Position numbers and translations under genes: made by a program. Below are positions 49,198 to 57,727 of a stretch of 64,000 nt of DNA, piece after piece. The notes beneath the pieces were generated by a model. The model was not told the origin of the DNA, made no database searches, and was given only the letters and a program-made list of their open reading frames with translations. Position 1 is the stretch's first letter, and each line of letters starts with the position of its first letter. Source of the stretch: Terriglobales bacterium (lineage in GTDB: Bacteria; Acidobacteriota; Terriglobia; Terriglobales; Acidobacteriaceae); assembly GCA_035487355.1 (NCBI GenBank), contig DATHMF010000116.1, positions 29,497 through 93,496 on the forward strand, given 5' to 3'.

Positions 49198-51471
49198 CTA
49201 CCGCCCGGCCTTTAGCAGGTATGTTTCAAAATGGTCTTTGATCTTGTTGAATAAATGCCGGCGTACCTCGGTTCCGGTGATGCTGTGGGTTTTGCGCGGG
49301 TAGAGCATCAAGTCAAACTTTTTACCCGAGTTGATCAGCGCCTGCGTCATCTGCATCGTATTCTGCATGTGTACATTGTCGTCGCCGGTGCCGTGTGCAA
49401 TCAGCAGGCTGCCATGCAAATGAGCGGCGTAATGCACTGGAGAGCTTTTCTTATAGCTCTCCTCAAACTGCTGCGGCAGCCCCATATAGCGTTCGGTGTA
49501 GACGGAATCGTAATCGTGCCAGTCGGTGACTGGGGCCACCGCAACTCCTGCACTAAAGCGGTCGGAGTGGGTCAGCGCATATAAGGTCATGTATCCGCCG
49601 TAGCTCCAGCCCCACCAGCCCAGGCGCGATTCATCCAGTTGCGGGAACTGTGCCAGCGCCTGGTCGAGGGCGGCGAGTTGGTCTTTCAACTCGACTTCGC
49701 CGAAATTGTGACGTAAAGCCGCCGCGAATTTCTGTCCGCGATTTCCCATCCCGCGATTGTCAACCCGCAAAATTGCAATGCCTTCCCGCACTAAAATTTG
49801 ATCAAAGAGGGAATCGGTTCCTCCCCAGGCGTCGCGCGCGCGCTGGGCGTGCGGCCCACCGTAAGGATTCATGAGCACCGGCGCTTTACCTTGTAGATTA
49901 GGTGGCATGAGCAGCAGTCCATGCAGCACAGTCCCATCTTCCGCCTGGAAATCAACAAATTTGGGCGGAACAAGTTTGTACTCTTTCAGGCTATGTGGTT
50001 CCCAGAAAGCCTGACAGCTTCCATCGGCGCCGCATAACGACTCTCGCGGCGGAGTCATGAGGGCAGAGAAGGTGTCTACATAATGCATGGCGTCTCCGGC
50101 GAATTCCGGAGTATGCGTACCGTCTTCTTTTGAGATGCGATTTAACCCGCTACCGTCGAGCTGCACCGAGTAGAGCTGGCTTTGCCGGTCGTCATCTTTA
50201 TTAGCGGTGAAATAAACGTTATGCGTGGAGTCATTGACTGCGATCAGGTTTTGCACTTCGTAATTGCCGCTTGTAAGCTGACGCTCCAGAGTGGCCTGCC
50301 CATTCAGTGGACTCGATGCATTGAAGCTATAGAGATAAAGATGCGTATGGCCGTCGCGCCAGCTTCCCCAGAGAAATTCGTTCCCCGATTTCAACAATCG
50401 GAAATCGTCGTTCACCTCAACCCAGTTCTCGCTGGTCTCGCTAAGAACTAGCTTCGATCTGCCCGATTCAACATCTATGAAATAAAGATTCAATATGTTC
50501 TGCGCGCGGTTGAGCACTTGGACGTAAAGAATGCCATCACGTACCCATCCGAAGCGGGGGATATAGATGTCCTCAGCTCCACCGATTCCCGGCGCCGGCA
50601 GCACTTCTTCCACGTTCTTCTGTCGCGGAATATCAATCCATTTCACTTTGCCTCCCGAGGCGCCCACCACGGCCACACGCACAGCCGGATTAGGGTCTCC
50701 TGCCTTGGGATATTTCTGGAAGTCCATGATGGGATGCGTGGGAATAAAGTCTTCAATGGGATACGTTGGCACCGGGGTTTCATTCATCTGTAAAAAAACA
50801 ATCTGCTTGCCGTTCGGTGACCAGAAGTAATTGCTGCGGACATCCAGCTCTTCGGCATAAACCCAGTCAACCTCGCCATTGAGAACATTGGGATCTTTGT
50901 CTTGCGTGAGCTGGAACTCAACGTCGCCTGATATGGGATGAACACGCAAATTATGTTTGCGCACATAAGCCACACGTGACCCGTCCGGAGAAAACTTGGG
51001 ATCATAGGCCAGATCGTCTTCTGAGGTCAGCGGAACACCCGTGTTGGTATCCAGGCTGTAGAACCAGAGTTGGCCGTGCGAGTCAAAAAGCAGATGTTTG
51101 GAATCCGGGGCCCAATGATATCCGGCAACGCCATAGCGCAAGCGTCGCTCTAATTCGCGCTCGCTCCTGACCTTGTAATCAGGGGGAGAGAGCGAGGCCA
51201 GCCTGTCCTGCGTAACCAGAACTGCCGGCTTGCCTTCACTCACATCAACATACCAAAGCTGGCCATTCGCGCCGCTGTCGTCCCGCAGGATGTAAGAGAT
51301 CTTTTTGCTGTCAGGGCTCCATTGCAGCGCCTCAGGCAAGCGTCCAATTAATCCGACGCCATCGAAGATTTTTTCTATGGTCAGCTCTTGCCCACCGGCA
51401 GTAGCGGGTATTCCCTGAGCTGCTGCGAATGTTGCCAGTGATAAAAGGCAGCCAATAATTAGTCGCTTCAA
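49198..51471 (-). CDS. S9-family prolyl oligopeptidase (DPP IV-like), secreted
   Basis: 757 residues. The signal peptide is LIIGCLLSLATFAAAQG. The N-terminal beta-propeller (DPPIV_N) has repeats such as LQWSPDSKKISYILRDDSGA, and the double-Glu-like VDWVYAEELDVRSNYFWSPN stretch places it with DPP IV. The hydrolase domain has the Ser in GWWGWSYGGYMTLYAL, the Asp in GTGDDNVHMQNTMQM and the His in YPRKTHSITG. It probably removes dipeptides after Pro from peptides in the periplasm. The ATG at 51471 has no close neighbour upstream. Confidence 0.93.
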   Translation of the reverse strand: MKRLIIGCLLSLATFAAAQGIPATAGGQELTIEKIFDGVGLIGRLPEALQWSPDSKKISYILRDDSGANGQLWYVDVSEGKPAVLVTQDRLASLSPPDYKVRSERELERRLRYGVAGYHWAPDSKHLLFDSHGQLWFYSLDTNTGVPLTSEDDLAYDPKFSPDGSRVAYVRKHNLRVHPISGDVEFQLTQDKDPNVLNGEVDWVYAEELDVRSNYFWSPNGKQIVFLQMNETPVPTYPIEDFIPTHPIMDFQKYPKAGDPNPAVRVAVVGASGGKVKWIDIPRQKNVEEVLPAPGIGGAEDIYIPRFGWVRDGILYVQVLNRAQNILNLYFIDVESGRSKLVLSETSENWVEVNDDFRLLKSGNEFLWGSWRDGHTHLYLYSFNASSPLNGQATLERQLTSGNYEVQNLIAVNDSTHNVYFTANKDDDRQSQLYSVQLDGSGLNRISKEDGTHTPEFAGDAMHYVDTFSALMTPPRESLCGADGSCQAFWEPHSLKEYKLVPPKFVDFQAEDGTVLHGLLLMPPNLQGKAPVLMNPYGGPHAQRARDAWGGTDSLFDQILVREGIAILRVDNRGMGNRGQKFAAALRHNFGEVELKDQLAALDQALAQFPQLDESRLGWWGWSYGGYMTLYALTHSDRFSAGVAVAPVTDWHDYDSVYTERYMGLPQQFEESYKKSSPVHYAAHLHGSLLIAHGTGDDNVHMQNTMQMTQALINSGKKFDLMLYPRKTHSITGTEVRRHLFNKIKDHFETYLLKAGR

Positions 51472-51639
51472 GAGCGATTACCTCGGTCCCCTGATGTCAT
51501 CCTGAGCGCTGGAAACCCAAAGGAATCCTGGGGCAGTATTTTGTTCTGATGAATGCAAGAATACTCGTACGTCTGAACGGCCTCTAAGTTTACTTTGACT
51601 CAGCCGATTAGGCTACCCGCTCGTTCCAAAATTAATTTA

Positions 51640-53340
51640 CTACTTTTGCTCCGTCTGATCTTCCACCATCGCCGTTACAATCTGGTCAATGACCTCGCGG
51701 GCGCGCCCGTTTTTAAGAGCGTGGTTGTTCACCATGATTGAGAACGCCAGATTTTTGCCGCTCAGCGTGGTCGCATAACCCGAGAGGGCACTCACATGGT
51801 TTATAGTGCCGGTTTTCGCTCGCACGTGATTTGCTACGTCTGTACCCTTCCAGCGGTCGGCAAGCGAGCCGTCTATACCGGCAACTGGCAGGGTGTCCTG
51901 GAATTTAGCGGACCACGTCTGCTTTGCCGCGTATTGCAAAAGCTTCACTACCCCCGCTGGAGCAACCAGGTTCTCGCGCGAAAGGCCGCAACCATCGTGA
52001 AGATCATATTCCTCCGGCAAAAGCCCTGCCTGGGTCAGCAAGTTCTGCTCGATCTTTAATCCTGTTTCCGTGTTCCCAATGCCGCCGCTGGTTTTTCCAA
52101 TCAGGCGCAATGTCATCTCGGCATGTAGGTTCTGGCTGGTCTTGTTGGTGACGCGAATATCTTCTATTAAGGGCAGGGAATCATAGGTCGCGAGCCCCTG
52201 GGAAAAGTGGTTGCCGAGGGACAGCGAGGAAGTCGCGCCCAGCGTGGGTAGCGATGCAGCCGGAACCTCTTCGTTCATTATGCTGGTTTGCGACGTATGC
52301 TGCGCTCGGGTGTGACCATAAATCACAATGCCGTGTCTGCTCAGGATTTCGTAAAACAATTGCGCTGCATAGTCTGCTGGATCTTCGGCCGCCAGCTCCT
52401 GGTGGTCGGGTCCATCATTGACTGTTACCGTTCCCCATACAGTTACCGTGTGCGAACCCTGATCACGATGCACGCCAATCTTGTGCGTTCCGCCTGTGGC
52501 AACCGTGACGATGCGGTTGTCCACTTTGTAGTATGCAGTCGGCGGGTCAAGCGTGACAAAAGCGCGGTCACCCGATCTTTCTCCCGGCAGAATGTTCAGG
52601 AAAATAAGATTGTCATTGATGGTGAGCGCCGAAACCGGGGCCCCATATCCCCACTGCAAATCATCCTGGGCCCAGCCTGCACCGTAAGGTTCGTCAACGT
52701 AGTAGGAATCATCAGCCACCACATCGCCGTCAATATATTTCACTCCGGCTTTTACCAGTTGATCGGCAAGGTTCTCCAGGGCAACCGTGGTAGGCTGCGT
52801 GCGCTCCGTCTTAAGTGCATAAGGCAAGCTGCGTCCCGAAAGGTTAGGATCGCCTCTCCCCACCAGAATTACATCACCATCAATTCGTCCGTATTTGTCG
52901 AGTGGAGCGCTGGCCTCGACCGTTGTATGAAAACGGTAGTCCGGTCCCAACAATGCCATGGCCGTAATCGTGGTAAAGAGTTTTGTGTTGGAGGCCGGAA
53001 CAAAAAGCTTCTCTGCATTCAGTGAGTACAAGACTCTTTGATCGTCTAAAGAAACTATCTGGATCCCCCAGAAGCTGCGATTAAGGTCGGGTTGCGCCAG
53101 AATAGGAGCAATTTTCCCTGGCAGCGGATTGCTGCTCTTGCGTCCGGATTTGCCACTATCAGCGCCCAATGCTCCCGGCAAGAACACGAGCAGCGCCCAA
53201 AAGATTAGTGCCCAGCAGAACAGCGCTGTGTATTGCTTTCGGAGGAGCACGGCTTTAGCCGTGCCGTTAAAAGTCTCATCAGGCTTGGGCTTTAGCCCCT
53301 GAGGTGCCTTACTGCAACCAACTCTCATCTTTTGTCGCAT
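51640..53340 (-). CDS. dacB: D-alanyl-D-alanine carboxypeptidase/endopeptidase, PBP4 (DacB) family
   Basis: 566 residues, S13 family. Active-site motifs are SxxK in FVPASNTKLFTTITAMALLG, SxN in DGCGLSRENLVAPAG and KTG in HVRAKTGTINHVSALSGYAT. It trims or cleaves peptidoglycan cross-links in the periplasm. The signal segment is LFCWALIFWALLVFLPGALG. The first ~30 codons are unusual: they run through two TTTA-loop palindromes (53247-53264 and 53287-53298), so the real start may be an internal codon such as the GTG at 53250. No ribosome site supports either choice. Confidence 0.9.
   Translation of the reverse strand: MRQKMRVGCSKAPQGLKPKPDETFNGTAKAVLLRKQYTALFCWALIFWALLVFLPGALGADSGKSGRKSSNPLPGKIAPILAQPDLNRSFWGIQIVSLDDQRVLYSLNAEKLFVPASNTKLFTTITAMALLGPDYRFHTTVEASAPLDKYGRIDGDVILVGRGDPNLSGRSLPYALKTERTQPTTVALENLADQLVKAGVKYIDGDVVADDSYYVDEPYGAGWAQDDLQWGYGAPVSALTINDNLIFLNILPGERSGDRAFVTLDPPTAYYKVDNRIVTVATGGTHKIGVHRDQGSHTVTVWGTVTVNDGPDHQELAAEDPADYAAQLFYEILSRHGIVIYGHTRAQHTSQTSIMNEEVPAASLPTLGATSSLSLGNHFSQGLATYDSLPLIEDIRVTNKTSQNLHAEMTLRLIGKTSGGIGNTETGLKIEQNLLTQAGLLPEEYDLHDGCGLSRENLVAPAGVVKLLQYAAKQTWSAKFQDTLPVAGIDGSLADRWKGTDVANHVRAKTGTINHVSALSGYATTLSGKNLAFSIMVNNHALKNGRAREVIDQIVTAMVEDQTEQK
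53247..53298. repeat. Two TTTA-loop palindromes within the dacB 5' end
   Basis: GCACGGC-TTTA-GCCGTGC (53247-53264) and GGGC-TTTA-GCCC (53287-53298) are perfect hairpins 22 bp apart. The same loop and style occur at 57413-57462, and as GCGG-TTTA-CCGC at 14.95 and 59.2 kb. A REP-like unit appears to overlap the annotated dacB reading frame. Confidence 0.65.
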
Positions 53341-53410
53341 GTGTTATGCCAGTGTAGTCCGTTAGGAAAAATAATAAAGTTAACTGGCAGGTTACCCCCG
53401 TAACCTATCG

Positions 53411-53441
53411 TCTTTGTGGTCCTAAGTGCTCTTTGTGTTTA
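53411..53441. repeat. CTTTGTG-rich repeat upstream of folP
   Basis: TCTTTGTGGTCCTAAGTG followed by CTCTTTGTGTTTA resembles the units at 40.1 and 44.1 kb. It ends about a dozen bases before the folP ATG, so it occupies the place of the promoter or leader. Confidence 0.5.
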
Positions 53442-53452
53442 AATCTCCTTAC

Positions 53453-54355
53453 ATGCGTCCACATTATGAATGGAAGCTTAGCCGGCGGCGCCTGGAGCTA
53501 GGTGCGCGCACGCTGGTCATGGGCATCGTCAACGTCACCCCAGACTCCTTCTCCGATACCGGACGACACTTTTCCCACGGAAATGCCGTCGAACATGCTT
53601 TGCGGCTGCTCGACGAAGGCGCGGACATTCTCGATATCGGCGGAGAATCCACCCGCCCCGGCTCGAAAGTTGGTGAGGGAGGCGTGACTGCTGCGGAAGA
53701 GCTGTGCCGCATTCTGCCCGTCATCGTGTCGGTGCGCAAGCAGAGGCCCTCCGCACTGATCTCCGTGGATACCTACAAGTCTGGAGTAGCACGCGCTTGC
53801 GTACAGGCTGGAGCGGAAATTGTGAACGACGTAAGCGCTGCTCGCTGGGATTCCACCATGCCGCAAACCCTGGCCGAGCTTAAGTGTGGCGTAGTGCTGA
53901 TGCATTCGCGCGGACTTCCCGAAGAGTGGCACACACTGCCGCAACTCTCTAGCGATGCTTTGCTGGAGCTGGTGGGCCGCGAATTAAGAGAATGGAGTGG
54001 AGCGGTAATCGGCGCCGGCGTGCAACCCGGTCGTATTGTCCTCGACCCCGGCTTTGGCTTCGGCAAAAAGTTTGAAGAAAATTATCCTCTGCTCGCCCAC
54101 CTCGACAAATTGCACGAGCTGGGATTCCCCTTGCTCGCAGGAACCTCGCGCAAGTCTTTCATCGGACGCACTCTGGCCCACGAGGGAACCAACGGTGAAA
54201 AAGAAGATGCGCCGGCAGACCAACGTTTGTATGGCACGCTGGCAACCGTTGCTGCAGCCATCTTGCAGGGGATCCACATCGTCCGCGTGCACGATGTAAA
54301 ACCTGCTGTCGAAGCGGCGCGTGTGGCCGATGCCATCCTGGCTGCTGCCAGTTGA
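53453..54355 (+). CDS. folP: Dihydropteroate synthase
   Basis: 300 residues from the ATG at 53453; a nine-codon longer frame begins in the CTTTGTG repeat. It joins p-aminobenzoate and dihydropterin pyrophosphate in folate synthesis. Motifs are VMGIVNVTPDSFSDTGRHFS, GADILDIGGESTRPGS, ISVDTYKSGVARACVQAGAE, and LAGTSRKSFIGRTLAHEGTN near the C-terminus with the RVHDVKPAVEAARVADA end. All pterin and pABA loops look intact. No other fol genes are adjacent; it is convergent with the M48 protease gene. Confidence 0.96.
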   Translation: MRPHYEWKLSRRRLELGARTLVMGIVNVTPDSFSDTGRHFSHGNAVEHALRLLDEGADILDIGGESTRPGSKVGEGGVTAAEELCRILPVIVSVRKQRPSALISVDTYKSGVARACVQAGAEIVNDVSAARWDSTMPQTLAELKCGVVLMHSRGLPEEWHTLPQLSSDALLELVGRELREWSGAVIGAGVQPGRIVLDPGFGFGKKFEENYPLLAHLDKLHELGFPLLAGTSRKSFIGRTLAHEGTNGEKEDAPADQRLYGTLATVAAAILQGIHIVRVHDVKPAVEAARVADAILAAAS

Positions 54356-54377
54356 AGTTATCGGCAAGCAGCCCAAC

Positions 54378-55730
54378 TCACGGCTTCGCCTGCTCTGTCA
54401 TCAGCTTCAAGTTCTCCGCCTTCCATTGCATAGCATCGTGAATCCGATTGCGGCCGCTGGGATGATCGAAGAATATCCACTCCTCCACTGGGCCCGGGCT
54501 CATCTTGCGATATTCGCCCAAGTGAATTGCACCCTGGGCGAAACCATCCGGTTGCCGGCTGGCATTGAGCCCGTACATGTCGGCCTCGTGCTCCTGCGAC
54601 CGAATGAAAGTATTGACTACGGGCGTCAGCACAAAGATGAAGATCAGCCCCACGAGTACAACCAATGGAAGCACCGCGGTATCGCCGACGCCACGAATCT
54701 GCCACTTCTCTCCCCACTGTGCCAGCGACCAGTTGAGCGCCCAATAGAGAAGGGCAAACAGGGCGAAGATGCCGATGGCAAAAAAGAAGATGCCTTTATA
54801 CACGTGGTTGAGCACATAGTGCCCCATCTCGTGTCCCATTACTGCCTGAATCTCTTCCAAAGAGCCCCGACGCAGCAGATTGTCGTTCAGCGTAATGCGC
54901 AGGGTGTGGCCAAGTCCGCTCACGTTCGCACTCATACGGGTTGACTGCTTCGAGGCATCAATCTTATAGACGTCTTTCACCGCGATACCGTTGGCCCGTG
55001 CCATGCTCAAAATGGGCCCGGCGATTTTGGCATCGTTCAGAGGTGTAACTTTGTTAAAGATGGGAACAAGATAAACCGGAGCGATCAGAGTCACTAGAAC
55101 GGTAAATAAAGTACTCACGCTCGCGCCCCATAACCACCATGTGCGTGGAAAGCGCCTGACTACACCGAAGAGCAGGGTAAAGAGAATCGCTCCCAGCACC
55201 AGGTCCACAAGAAGGTTTTTGAACTGGTCACCCATCCACGGACCAAAGGTCTGGGTTGCCAATCCATATTTATGCTCGCGAAGGTAGTCTTCGTATACCG
55301 TCAGCGGGAAACCTAAAACCGACGTGACCAAAAGGTATTGCACCCAATAAATCATCGTCTGCAGCGGCTTGAAGCGCGTGATGCGTTCCGCCAGGTTGCG
55401 GAAAGCAGCCGACCAGCGGAGATTGAGCAACAGCAATACGACCGCGACGGCGTAGACAAAATCCCACAGAATGAGCCAGTACCCGCCTTCGAAGTAGGCA
55501 TCCGATTTCGCCTTGGCGCTTGCGGGAATTTCCGCGAGGTAAGCATTAGTGGCAACATCAGTGTCGAAATTCGCAGAGGCCTGCGCCCCTGCAGGAACAT
55601 TGATGACCGATGGCATGGCAGTGGCAGGCTGAGTGCCCGGATTGGGGGCCTGCTCCGCAAAGGCAAGACGCGAGAAAAGAGAAAAGAGAAGAACGATCAG
55701 AGCGCAAGGCCGCCAAACACGAGAAATCAT
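54378..55730 (-). CDS. M48-family membrane metallopeptidase (Ste24/CAAX protease 1-like)
   Basis: 450 residues from the ATG at 55728-55730 (AAGG upstream). The signal-like N-terminus IVLLFSLFSRLAFA precedes an extra domain. A multi-helix M48A (Ste24) core follows: YEDYLREHKYGLATQTFGPW, then the zinc motif VMGHEMGHYVLNHVYKGIFF (HExxH) and the third ligand Glu in IRSQEHEADMYGLNASRQPD. It probably degrades or processes membrane proteins; CAAX processing itself is eukaryotic. Convergent with folP. Confidence 0.92.
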   Translation of the reverse strand: MISRVWRPCALIVLLFSLFSRLAFAEQAPNPGTQPATAMPSVINVPAGAQASANFDTDVATNAYLAEIPASAKAKSDAYFEGGYWLILWDFVYAVAVVLLLLNLRWSAAFRNLAERITRFKPLQTMIYWVQYLLVTSVLGFPLTVYEDYLREHKYGLATQTFGPWMGDQFKNLLVDLVLGAILFTLLFGVVRRFPRTWWLWGASVSTLFTVLVTLIAPVYLVPIFNKVTPLNDAKIAGPILSMARANGIAVKDVYKIDASKQSTRMSANVSGLGHTLRITLNDNLLRRGSLEEIQAVMGHEMGHYVLNHVYKGIFFFAIGIFALFALLYWALNWSLAQWGEKWQIRGVGDTAVLPLVVLVGLIFIFVLTPVVNTFIRSQEHEADMYGLNASRQPDGFAQGAIHLGEYRKMSPGPVEEWIFFDHPSGRNRIHDAMQWKAENLKLMTEQAKP

Positions 55731-55831
55731 TAGTGTGCCTTTCAGGTAGGAATAGAAATAATGCTGAGAGTATATACACAGGGGCTTGCGCGCGAGCGCC
55801 CCCATAGCCAGTATCTATTTATAATGGCGGG

Positions 55832-57376
55832 TTGAGTACCGAGACACAATCTCGCTTGAATGACACTCGACCACTGCCCGGAAATGAAATCAAAGCGTCA
55901 TTCCCGATATCGTCTGATTCGCCTGCGCATGTAACTCGCTGGCTCACTCTTATCACCATCATCGCGGCCGTGTTCCGCTTTGCTGGACTCGGATCAAAGA
56001 GCTTGTGGCTGGACGAAGCCTACAGCCAATGGATTGCACGCTCCAGTTTCTCTTCCGTGTGGCATGGTCTCTGGTCTCCGCAAGTTAATACCAGCGTCTT
56101 TGCCCTCTACATGAGCCTCTACTACACCTTGCTACATTTCTGGGTGCGTTTAGGAGACAGTGAGCTTTGGCTGCGACTGCCATCTGCCCTCTGCGGCCTG
56201 GCAACGGTCCCGTTATTGTACGCACTAGGTTCGCGTCTGTTCAGCAAACAGACAGGATTGGCGGCGGCGTTTCTGCTGGCCGTGCAACCGGTCCATATCG
56301 CCTATTCTCAGGAAGCGCGCAGCTACGCGCTTTGTGTGTTCTTCTCCGTGGCGGCATTCTATTTTTTCATCAGGGGAGTACAAGAAGGAGCCCGCAAATG
56401 GTGGCTGCTCTATGTTGTGAGCAGTGTACTGGCTATCTATAGCCATCTATTTGCTGTCTTTCTCTTGCCGGCACAGTGGTTGTCGCTCGCGTTCCTGGAT
56501 CGCAAGAAGACACAGTTAAAACCTGCAATTTTAAGTGCAACGGTGATTCTGCTGCTGATTGCTCCAGTGTTCAGTCTGACAATCGTGAGGAATCTCCCAA
56601 AAATTCCCTGGGGCGCTAAACCAACTATGTGGGACCTGCTTCATGCGCTGCAGACCCTCACAGGCGCGGGTGTGAAGTTCCCCATTTATTTGTTGGTCCT
56701 GGGGATGGCGGGCATTAGCTTCCGTCAAGCCTGGCGAGACCCCGGGGAACCCGCCCCTCGCTGGCGGCATGCCCTCCTATGGGGCTGGTTTCTTCTTCCG
56801 GTTGCAAGCATTGTGCTGGTCTCCTTGTGGAAGCCGCCGTTATTTCCCCGGTATTTACTCATCAGCTTGCCCGCCTCGACACTGCTGGCGGCAGTTGGAT
56901 TGTGCCGTTTCCGCTCTAATACGAAGTTCACGGTTGCGACCGTGGCGCTGGGAGCACTCTTCGTTCCCGCAATATTCACCTATTACTCAAAGCCGAAGGA
57001 AGATTGGAGAGGAGCGACGGCCTACTTACTTGCACATGTGCGGCCTGAGGATGGCATTGTCTTTTATCGCGAGTATGGGCAACAGCCTTTTGATTACTAT
57101 CGCGAGCGCATGGGCCCGGCATCTGTCAGTCCGGCGATCATAAGCCCTTTCGATGAAGCAGCCTCCCCCTACAAGATACCGACCATCTGGCTGGTTCTTT
57201 ATGGACTTCATCCTAGCGATACAGTCGAAACGTCGTTTTTAGAGAAAACCCAAACCTCGCTGGAAAGCGGACACGCGTTGGTCAGCCGTCAACACTTCCA
57301 CGAAATTGAAATTCTCTGTTACACCAGCAAAGCCGCACAATCCAACACAGGCAGTGGGCTGGATCAAAAGCGCTGA
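55832..57376 (+). CDS. GT-C fold glycosyltransferase of the ArnT/PMT_2 (GT83/GT39-like) class
   Basis: 514 residues with ten or more hydrophobic helices. After the first helix comes the GT-C acidic motif SLWLDEAYSQWIA (Asp-Glu), and the conserved HIAYSQEARSYALCVFFSV loop. The C-terminal soluble part begins near YYSKPKEDWRGATAYLLAHV. Such enzymes move sugars from polyprenyl-phosphate carriers onto lipids or proteins in the periplasm; the acceptor is not predictable. The start is a TTG at 55832, as the nearby ATG at 55824 is out of frame and stops at once. It is upstream of the retron candidate with a 149-bp gap to the RNA. Confidence 0.85.
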   Translation: MSTETQSRLNDTRPLPGNEIKASFPISSDSPAHVTRWLTLITIIAAVFRFAGLGSKSLWLDEAYSQWIARSSFSSVWHGLWSPQVNTSVFALYMSLYYTLLHFWVRLGDSELWLRLPSALCGLATVPLLYALGSRLFSKQTGLAAAFLLAVQPVHIAYSQEARSYALCVFFSVAAFYFFIRGVQEGARKWWLLYVVSSVLAIYSHLFAVFLLPAQWLSLAFLDRKKTQLKPAILSATVILLLIAPVFSLTIVRNLPKIPWGAKPTMWDLLHALQTLTGAGVKFPIYLLVLGMAGISFRQAWRDPGEPAPRWRHALLWGWFLLPVASIVLVSLWKPPLFPRYLLISLPASTLLAAVGLCRFRSNTKFTVATVALGALFVPAIFTYYSKPKEDWRGATAYLLAHVRPEDGIVFYREYGQQPFDYYRERMGPASVSPAIISPFDEAASPYKIPTIWLVLYGLHPSDTVETSFLEKTQTSLESGHALVSRQHFHEIEILCYTSKAAQSNTGSGLDQKR

Positions 57377-57412
57377 GTCGCTGCGAGCAAAGCGAAGCAG
57401 CGTCGGTGGGAG

Positions 57413-57462
57413 CCCCGGCCTTTAGGCCGGGGTAGGGATGAAATAAAATTGGGCTTTAGCCC
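57413..57462. repeat. TTTA-loop palindromes upstream of the retron candidate
   Basis: CCCCGGCC and GGCCGGGG arms (57413-57420, 57425-57432) flank TTTA in a perfect 20-base hairpin. GGGC-TTTA-GCCC follows at 57451-57462. They belong to the same family as the pair in dacB. They lie between the glycosyltransferase and the retron RNA and could end transcription from the former. Confidence 0.65.
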
Positions 57463-57525
57463 CCGGCTTGTAAAGCATGGGACATCGAGAAAGCCTGCTA
57501 CAAGGCCCTGCTATCATTTCTCCGG

Positions 57526-57691
57526 CGGCGGAATACTCCAAGCTTGGCTTGAATCGGGCTCTCGAGTTCGGTTGGGCCTCTCTGGGGTTACCCCAGGGAA
57601 TCGTGATGAACTGAAATCTCGTCGCATGAGCCTCGCTGCGCGGAGCGCAGACCAGCTCACGCAAGGTCAGACTGGTTGGAGTATTCTGCCG
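57526..57691 (+). ncRNA. Candidate retron msr-msd RNA
   Basis: A 16-bp inverted repeat closes the region: 57526-57541 pairs with 57676-57691 with fifteen Watson-Crick pairs and one G-U (57530/57687). AGC follows the first arm (A57541 is its last base, G57542 the candidate branching guanosine), the layout of the a1 arm and priming G in described retrons. Inside are hairpins CTGGGG-TTA-CCCCAG (57582-57596) and CTGCGC-GGA-GCGCAG (57636-57650), the second within an outer TGAGC/GCTCA stem (57627-57659). ACCAG (57651-57655) could instead pair with CTGGT (57672-57676). The second arm ends 36 nt before the RT ATG. The exact msr/msd boundary cannot be set by eye. Confidence 0.65.
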
Positions 57692-57727
57692 TCACATTCT
57701 GCATCCTATTTTGCCACCGCCTTGATC

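Noticed and set aside
57449..57727. N-terminal extension of the RT reading frame
   Set aside because: It starts at a TTG in a REP hairpin and runs through the whole inverted-repeat RNA candidate. Composition is not protein-like, and the region after 57728 matches the start of related long RTs as I remember them.
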